A stretch of DNA of 17,998 nucleotides from Nitrospinota bacterium (lineage in GTDB: Bacteria; Nitrospinota_A; UBA7883; JACRLM01). Location of the stretch: NCBI GenBank assembly GCA_015231995.1, contig JADGAO010000041.1, forward strand, positions 1 to 17,998, given 5' to 3'. A program made the position numbers and the translations under genes. The stretch's first letter is position 1. Every line of letters begins with the position of its first letter. The notes under the pieces are model-generated. The model was not told the origin of the DNA. It worked only from the letters and a program-made list of their open reading frames with translations, and did not search any database. Positions 14,248 through 17,998 of this stretch are shown here, one piece after another.

Positions 14248-14322
14248 TCAAGATAAATTGATACAGCCTTTTATTTAACCCAGATTTTCCATTAGAGAAT
14301 TTTCAGTGGCTAAAAACAGGCG

Positions 14323-14349
14323 AGAACTTGACCGGCAGGTCGAAGTTCT
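14323..14349. repeat. Hairpin with one bulge
   Basis: agaactt (14323-14329) pairs with aagttct (14343-14349), and gacc (14330-14333) with ggtc (14338-14341), leaving a ggca loop and one unpaired g. It is a short structured element within the repeat cluster. Function is unknown. Confidence 0.5.
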
Positions 14350-14393
14350 TTGACTGGTTCCACAGGCTTTCAAAGCGCGCTGTCTTTAGCCTG

Positions 14394-14555
14394 GGAGCGC
14401 GGGCGTCCCGCCCGCAACGTCTGAATGCCGCCTAGATGGCGGCATTCAGAAGAAAAGAACGTGGGATGACCAAGAAAGGTGTGCGATTGGTCTTTGGCGT
14501 TTCACCGGGGCATTTAGCCCCGATAAAACGCTTGCGGGCGGGACGCCCGCGCTCC
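14394..14555. repeat. Composite palindromic element: 24-bp inverted repeat flanking two inner hairpins
   Basis: The 24 bases at 14394-14417 (ggagcgcgggcg..., itself containing a 7-bp hairpin gcgggcg/cgcccgc) recur as an exact reverse complement at 14532-14555. Inside lie a perfect 12-bp hairpin (ctgaatgccgcc 14421-14432, loop tagat, ggcggcattcag 14438-14449) and a 6-bp hairpin (cggggc 14506-14511, gccccg 14517-14522). The outer arms being two opposed copies of one dispersed repeat is the simplest reading. No transposase gene is present. Confidence 0.75.
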
Positions 14556-14704
14556 GAAGGATTAGAAACCAGCCCCAATGGAAAATTTGGGTTTAATGCG
14601 ATTGCCCTACTACACAAAGTCCCCGGTTTGACTTTGCCAGCTCCAAGCTTTAGCCTAGTTTATTGTTTTGTAGAGACGACCCGGCGGGTAGCCAGCTTCA
14701 AGAA

Positions 14705-14724
14705 GGGCGATTCACGAATCGCCC
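14705..14724. repeat. 9-bp hairpin (GGGCGATTC / GAATCGCCC)
   Basis: gggcgattc (14705-14713), loop ac, gaatcgccc (14716-14724), followed by cctgcaa. Together with ttttgtagagacgaccc upstream (around 14665) it looks like a decayed relative of the gtaggggcg palindromes at 14209-14247. It ends about 10 bases before the ribosome site of the next gene. Confidence 0.65.
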
Positions 14725-14749
14725 CTGCAAATCCAAGGAGACCAGCCCC

Positions 14750-15034
14750 GTGAACATGGAGGAGATTTGGCGGTACGCTTATGTGAAGCGTCCGCTAACC
14801 GAGGTTTATGAGACGGTAGACGATGTTCCCGACGAGTTCAAGATAGAGTGGTTGAAAGACGCCAACGACTATGTCAGGACGCATTCGGACGAAGAGCTGG
14901 AAGCGATGCGGCGGTTTACGCCAGAGCAGATATTGAACTGGCTGGAGGAAGCCGTCCCCTTCGTGTGGGAGGCGCAGATGGCCAGGCTGAAGTCAATGAA
15001 CGAGCGCAATAGAAACAAGATGGAAAAAGAATGA
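14750..15034 (+). CDS. Small hypothetical protein coupled to argS
   Basis: This 94-residue acidic protein (MNMEEIWRYAYVKRPLTEVY at the start) is unrecognised. It looks soluble and mostly helical, with no signal peptide and no cysteines. A charged C-terminal helix (ARLKSMNERNRNKMEKE) ends the protein. AAGGAG (14735-14740) lies nine bases before the GTG at 14750. The ATG at 14756 is an alternative, though its 15-base spacing is too long. The frame is open further upstream through repeat sequence, which is unlikely to be coding. The stop overlaps the argS start by four bases (ATGA), so the two are translated together. A helper or unrelated housekeeping role cannot be told apart from the sequence. 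Confidence 0.7.
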   Translation: MNMEEIWRYAYVKRPLTEVYETVDDVPDEFKIEWLKDANDYVRTHSDEELEAMRRFTPEQILNWLEEAVPFVWEAQMARLKSMNERNRNKMEKE

Positions 15035-16689
15035 GACAGGTTGCCAAAAGAATAGCGAGCGAGGCTTTCGCCAGGGCGTCTGCCGAGAACGGCTGGAACG
15101 AGACGGCTGGGATTTCTATTGATATCACCACGCCAAAAGAAGAGAAATTCGGCGATTTCTCCTGCAACGTGGCGATGATTCTGGCCTCGCGCCTCAAATC
15201 CAATCCACGCGCCATCGCGGAGAAAGTCGCGGAGCAGATGCGCGGCGACGAGATTGTCGCCAATGTGGAAGTGGCCGGGCCGGGGTTCATAAACATGACG
15301 CTCAAACCGTCCGCATGGGCGTCTGCGCTCGGCGAGGTGTTCACGGCCAAAGACGGCTTCGGCAAAACAAACGATGGAAACGGTAAAAAGGTCATCGTCG
15401 AGTTCGTCTCGGCAAACCCAACAGGCCCTCTTCATATCGGGCATGGCAGAGGCGCGGCGTTCGGCGATTCGCTGGCCCGCGTGTTGAAATTCGCCGGTTA
15501 CGCCGTCCACAGGGAGTATTACATAAACGACGTGGGCCTGCAGATGGACAACCTCGGCAGGTCAACGCTGGAGAGGGCGAGGGAGGTTCACGGCCTGCCG
15601 TTTGGCGAGCCTGCGTATAAGGGCGAGTATATGAAAGACATCGCCCGCGAATTTCTGGCGCGGGAAGGAGACGGCGTTTTAAACCTTCCGCCGGAGGAGG
15701 CTCTGGCCAGGTCGCGCGCCTTCACCGCAGGCTCGATACTTGACGGGATACGGCACGATCTGGCCGAATTCCGCGTTGGTTTCGACGAATGGTTTTCGGA
15801 AGAGAGTATGCACAAGGCTGGGTCGGTGAACAACCTCATAGACCTGCTGTTGAAAAGCGGCCATATTTACGAAAACGAAGGCGCGTTGTGGCTGAAGACC
15901 GACGACAGCGGCGACGACAAAGACCGCGTGGTCAAACGCGCCAACGGCCCCACCACATATCTTGCGGCGGACATCGCCTATCACAAGGACAAGCTCGACC
16001 GCGGTTTCGACATCATGGTGGACGTGTGGGGAGCCGATCATCACGGATACATATCCCGGCTCAAGGCCGTGATAGCCGCGCTGGGAGCCGATCCTGACAG
16101 GCTCGCCACCCGGCTCGTGCAGATAGTCAACCTTAAACGTGGCGGAGAGCTTATCGCCATGTCCACCCGGAGCGGCGTGTTCACCACACTGCGGGAGATA
16201 ATGGACGAGGTTGGCGTGGACGCAACGCGGTTTTTCTTCAACATGCGTTCGGCGGACAGCCAGATGGATTTCGACGTCGACCTCGCCAAAAAACAGAGCG
16301 ACGAGAACCCGGTCTATTACATCCAGTACGCCCACGCCCGTTGCGCCAACATATTCGTGACCGCGCTGGACAAAGGTTTTGCGAAGTCGGCCTCGCCGGA
16401 AAACGAGCCGTTGTCCCAGCTGGAGCGGCCTGCGGAGCTTAAGCTCGTCAAAAAACTGCTCAAGTTCCCCGATGTTGTATCGTCATGCGCGTCGGCTCTG
16501 CATGTCCATCCGGTCGCTTCGTACCTTCTCGACCTTGCGGGGGTCTTCCACAACTATTACAAGCACAACAGGGTTGTGACCGAAGACGCAGAGCTTACAA
16601 GGGCCAGGCTGGTGTTGGTTGACGCGGCCCGGATGGTTTTTCGGAGCGGGCTTGACCTTCTTGGCGTATCGGCCCCGGAAAGAATGTAG
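15031..16689 (+). CDS. argS: Arginyl-tRNA synthetase
   Basis: ArgS is a cytosolic class I aminoacyl-tRNA synthetase charging tRNA-Arg. The 552-residue length is normal. An N-terminal Add-1-type tRNA-binding domain (about 1-90, FGDFSCNVAM) is followed by the catalytic core. That core carries NPTGPLHIGHGRGA (HIGH at 135-138) and MSTRSG (377-382) in place of KMSKS; such variants are common in ArgS. INDVGLQ, WGADHHGYI and RSADSQMDFD are further family stretches. The C-terminal DALR anticodon-binding domain begins near NPVYYIQYAHARC. The ATG at 15031 overlaps the previous stop, and the local Shine-Dalgarno is weak, so expression probably depends on coupling. The SPOR gene starts nine bases after the stop. 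Confidence 0.98.
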   Translation: MRQVAKRIASEAFARASAENGWNETAGISIDITTPKEEKFGDFSCNVAMILASRLKSNPRAIAEKVAEQMRGDEIVANVEVAGPGFINMTLKPSAWASALGEVFTAKDGFGKTNDGNGKKVIVEFVSANPTGPLHIGHGRGAAFGDSLARVLKFAGYAVHREYYINDVGLQMDNLGRSTLERAREVHGLPFGEPAYKGEYMKDIAREFLAREGDGVLNLPPEEALARSRAFTAGSILDGIRHDLAEFRVGFDEWFSEESMHKAGSVNNLIDLLLKSGHIYENEGALWLKTDDSGDDKDRVVKRANGPTTYLAADIAYHKDKLDRGFDIMVDVWGADHHGYISRLKAVIAALGADPDRLATRLVQIVNLKRGGELIAMSTRSGVFTTLREIMDEVGVDATRFFFNMRSADSQMDFDVDLAKKQSDENPVYYIQYAHARCANIFVTALDKGFAKSASPENEPLSQLERPAELKLVKKLLKFPDVVSSCASALHVHPVASYLLDLAGVFHNYYKHNRVVTEDAELTRARLVLVDAARMVFRSGLDLLGVSAPERM

Positions 16690-16698
16690 AATAGACGG

Positions 16699-17457
16699 AT
16701 GATGATTAGATCGAAAAATGGTGATATGACCTTAAACAGCAGGCAGATCGCTATCCTCCTGATAAGCGCGGTTGGTATAGCTGGCGTAACGTTCGCAGTC
16801 GGATACCTCTCCAAGTCGAAAGACGTGGCGGAAAAGCCGCCGATAGCGGCCACACCCGATGTGGACACCCCGGCGGCTCCCGGCGCCATCACACAAAAGC
16901 TGGATACGGACGCCATTCTCAAAGAGCGGGAAGTAGGAAAATCGGCAGGCTCCGCCGGGAACTTCACTTTCCAAAAGACGCTCATGGAAGACCCGTCTTC
17001 AGCCAAAGAGCCTGCGCCAGCGGTTCAGGCTCCGCAAGCTGTTCCGCCTGCTCCGGTAGAACACGCGAAGACGGAAAAGAAAGAGACCAGGATCGCCGCC
17101 GTTGAAAAACCGTCCGCAGAGCAGAAGAGCGCCGGAAAAAAACAGACTCAGGAGAAAAAAACGGCGGACCCGGCTCCAAAAGATAAGCCAAAGCATGAAG
17201 CCCCGCCAGCCTCCGCCAAGCCGGGAAAAATGTTTTCCATACAGGTGGCGTCGTTCACCTCCAAATCGGACGCGCAGAAGCTGGTGGCGCGGCTTGAGGC
17301 AAAACGGTTCATGGCCAATATCGTGGAGTTCAAGGATAACGGAACGGCCTGGTACCGCGTGAAGGTAGGGCCTTACAAGACTGAACAGGCCGCCGTCAGG
17401 GATTTGGGACGGGTGAAGACGGAAGGGAGCGCCAAGGCGTTCGTAACCGGTTACTGA
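16699..17457 (+). CDS. SPOR-domain protein, membrane-anchored
   Basis: The 252-residue protein has a short cytosolic N terminus, one membrane span (about residues 15-36, RQIAILLISAVGIAGVTFAVG), and a long Pro/Ala/Lys/Glu-rich periplasmic linker (about 45-172). A C-terminal SPOR domain follows (178-252, FSIQVASFTSKSDAQKLVARL, WYRVKVGPYKTEQAA). SPOR domains bind denuded peptidoglycan strands at division septa, so a role in cell-wall remodelling or division is likely. The architecture matches DedD/FtsN-like proteins without identifying one. The start may be ATG at 16699, 16702 or 16726; none has a strong ribosome site. The gene is immediately after argS, a linkage also seen elsewhere. Confidence 0.9.
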   Translation: MMIRSKNGDMTLNSRQIAILLISAVGIAGVTFAVGYLSKSKDVAEKPPIAATPDVDTPAAPGAITQKLDTDAILKEREVGKSAGSAGNFTFQKTLMEDPSSAKEPAPAVQAPQAVPPAPVEHAKTEKKETRIAAVEKPSAEQKSAGKKQTQEKKTADPAPKDKPKHEAPPASAKPGKMFSIQVASFTSKSDAQKLVARLEAKRFMANIVEFKDNGTAWYRVKVGPYKTEQAAVRDLGRVKTEGSAKAFVTGY

Positions 17458-17492
17458 ACCCTTGTTCCGAAGCCGAAGAATCCATCAACAGA

Positions 17493-17581
17493 TGTCATTC
17501 TGAGCGCCAGCGAAGAATCTATCTAAAGAATATTCTGTTCTACTTCGATCCTTCGGTCGCTGAGGCTCCCTCAGGATGACA
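17493..17581. repeat. Dispersed TGTCATTCTGAG...CTCAGGATGACA imperfect palindromic repeat
   Basis: Starts tgtcattctgag (17493-17504), continues cgccagcgaagaatct, and ends with tccttcggtcgctgaggctc and ctcaggatgaca (17570-17581). The two ends are imperfect reverse complements. This type of repeat occurs in intergenic regions of many bacterial lineages, and it resembles the remnant at 693-720. It sits just downstream of the SPOR gene, where it could form a transcript-end hairpin. Confidence 0.8.
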
Positions 17582-17582
17582 A

Positions 17583-17610
17583 CAGGGGCGCGGATTGCAC
17601 CGCGCCCCTG
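17583..17610. repeat. Perfect 11-bp hairpin directly after the repeat
   Basis: caggggcgcgg (17583-17593), loop attgca, ccgcgcccctg (17600-17610). It is very GC-rich and has no T run after it. It is similar in style to the aggggcg palindromes near 14209-14247 and lies one base after the previous repeat. Confidence 0.8.
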
Positions 17611-17612
17611 CC

Positions 17613-17998
17613 GTGGAACCAGCCTACCTTATCGTCTCTTCGCTCAATACCTGCAATCCAGTCGCAGAGTCATATGCGCCTGCATTGACGCTCGTCCAAT
17701 CGCCAGTCACAACCGGTTGGCAGGCGCAAGGCATCGGCGACTTTGATGGCGACGGGAAGAACGACCTGCTGTGGCGCGACGCGGAGTCTGGTCAGGTGGC
17801 AGTGTGGATGATGAACGGAGTTGACGTTGTGACAAGCGCTATGACGAGCCTTAACCCCGGCGCTGGCTGGCTGGTTCAGGGGATTGGCGATTTCGACGGC
17901 GACGGGAAATCGGACATACTCTGGAGAGACGCCTCAACCGGCCAGACGGCGATCTGGTTCATGAGCGGAGCGACCGTCACCAGTAGCTCGAACACAAA
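17613..17998 (+). CDS. FG-GAP/VCBS-type repeat protein fragment, start uncertain, 3' end outside window
   Basis: The frame is open from 17580 to the window edge. It contains two copies of a 50-residue repeat: GIGDFDGDGKNDLLWRD (from 17733) and GIGDFDGDGKSDILWRD (from 17883). Each is followed by SGQVAVWMMNG or TGQTAIWFMSG. The DFDGDGKxD loop is the calcium-binding signature of FG-GAP/VCBS repeats, found in secreted or surface beta-propeller-like proteins. No signal peptide or ribosome site is visible. The frame runs back directly into the palindromic repeats, and the GTG at 17613 is only a formal start. The 5' part may therefore have been lost through a repeat-associated break, which would make this a pseudogene; alternatively it begins at a weak start such as TTG at 17685. 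Confidence 0.6.
   Translation, partial: MEPAYLIVSSLNTCNPVAESYAPALTLVQSPVTTGWQAQGIGDFDGDGKNDLLWRDAESGQVAVWMMNGVDVVTSAMTSLNPGAGWLVQGIGDFDGDGKSDILWRDASTGQTAIWFMSGATVTSSSNT

Larger units (their letters stand above)
13918..14749. other. 832-base non-coding region, rich in repeats
   Basis: No convincing gene is found between the divergent radical SAM unit and the argS unit. The region holds a degenerate 9-bp tandem repeat, six separate hairpin-forming sequences and one long inverted repeat, listed individually. Open frames crossing it (plus-strand 13654-14217 and 14436-14753) translate repeat sequence and lack family-like features. Promoters for both flanking units must lie here, but I cannot place them with confidence. 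An AT-rich stretch at about 14181-14205 is a possible candidate. Confidence 0.7.

Noticed and set aside
13918..14749. CRISPR array or small-RNA locus in the repeat-rich gap
   Set aside because: The repeats are not regularly spaced identical units with unique spacers, and no cas gene is nearby.
14436..14753. 105-codon plus-strand frame before the argS unit
   Set aside because: It runs through the palindromes (LRAGRPRSEG is translated repeat arm), and its end overlaps the ribosome site of the real next gene.
17624..17998. Minus-strand frame opposite the FG-GAP repeats ending at 17624
   Set aside because: It is open, but it only mirrors the DFDGDG repeat codons (giving SPSPSKSP). The plus strand has two clear 50-residue FG-GAP-type repeats.

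Overview
The window is a GC-rich, densely coded bacterial chromosome segment. The gene content (an aa3-type and a cbb3-type oxidase, outer-membrane-type and SPOR proteins, cobalamin enzymes) points to a Gram-negative, oxygen-respiring, probably uncultured bacterium. A deltaproteobacterial, Nitrospinota-like or similar lineage fits, but this is inference from gene style and not a phylogenetic result.

Layout. (1) 1-644 is the 3' end of a haem-copper oxidase subunit I (CtaD type). (2) 645-915 is non-coding, with a repeat remnant and a candidate promoter. (3) 916-8987 is a complete, co-directional cbb3 oxidase cluster: ccoN, ccoO, ccoQ, ccoP (structural) followed by ccoG, ccoH, ccoI, ccoS (copper handling and assembly). 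Genes are tightly packed or overlapping, except for 88 bases between ccoP and ccoG. (4) 8984-9682, minus strand, is a TauE/SafE (DsbD_2-like) membrane protein with a histidine-rich tail, overlapping ccoS tail to tail. (5) 9930-11087 is an unrecognised exported, probably outer-membrane protein. (6) 11230-13917, minus strand, is a two-gene unit: a cobalamin-binding-type radical SAM protein and a stand-alone methionine-synthase-activation-domain protein. (7) 13918-14749 is a long non-coding stretch packed with palindromes and a 9-bp tandem repeat. (8) 14750-17457 holds a small unknown gene translationally coupled to argS, then a SPOR-domain protein. (9) 17458-17998 has two further palindromic repeats and the start of an FG-GAP/VCBS-type repeat ORF that runs off the window.

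How the genes work together. CcoNOQP forms the high-affinity terminal oxidase. CcoG (cupric reductase), CcoI (Cu P-type ATPase), CcoH and CcoS supply copper and assemble it. The His-tailed TauE/SafE-like protein probably belongs to the same metal-handling task. The neighbouring aa3-type subunit I suggests a low-affinity and a high-affinity oxidase encoded side by side. The radical SAM/activation-domain pair suggests a cobalamin enzyme with its own reactivation partner.

The points most worth a second look are: the altered P-type ATPase signature in CcoI (DKTGA instead of DKTGT), the radical SAM plus activation-domain pair, the altered Mg-site residues in the CtaD fragment, the dense palindrome cluster before argS, and the apparently 5'-truncated FG-GAP gene next to a repeat. 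I saw no CRISPR array, tRNA, rRNA, integrase or transposase gene.
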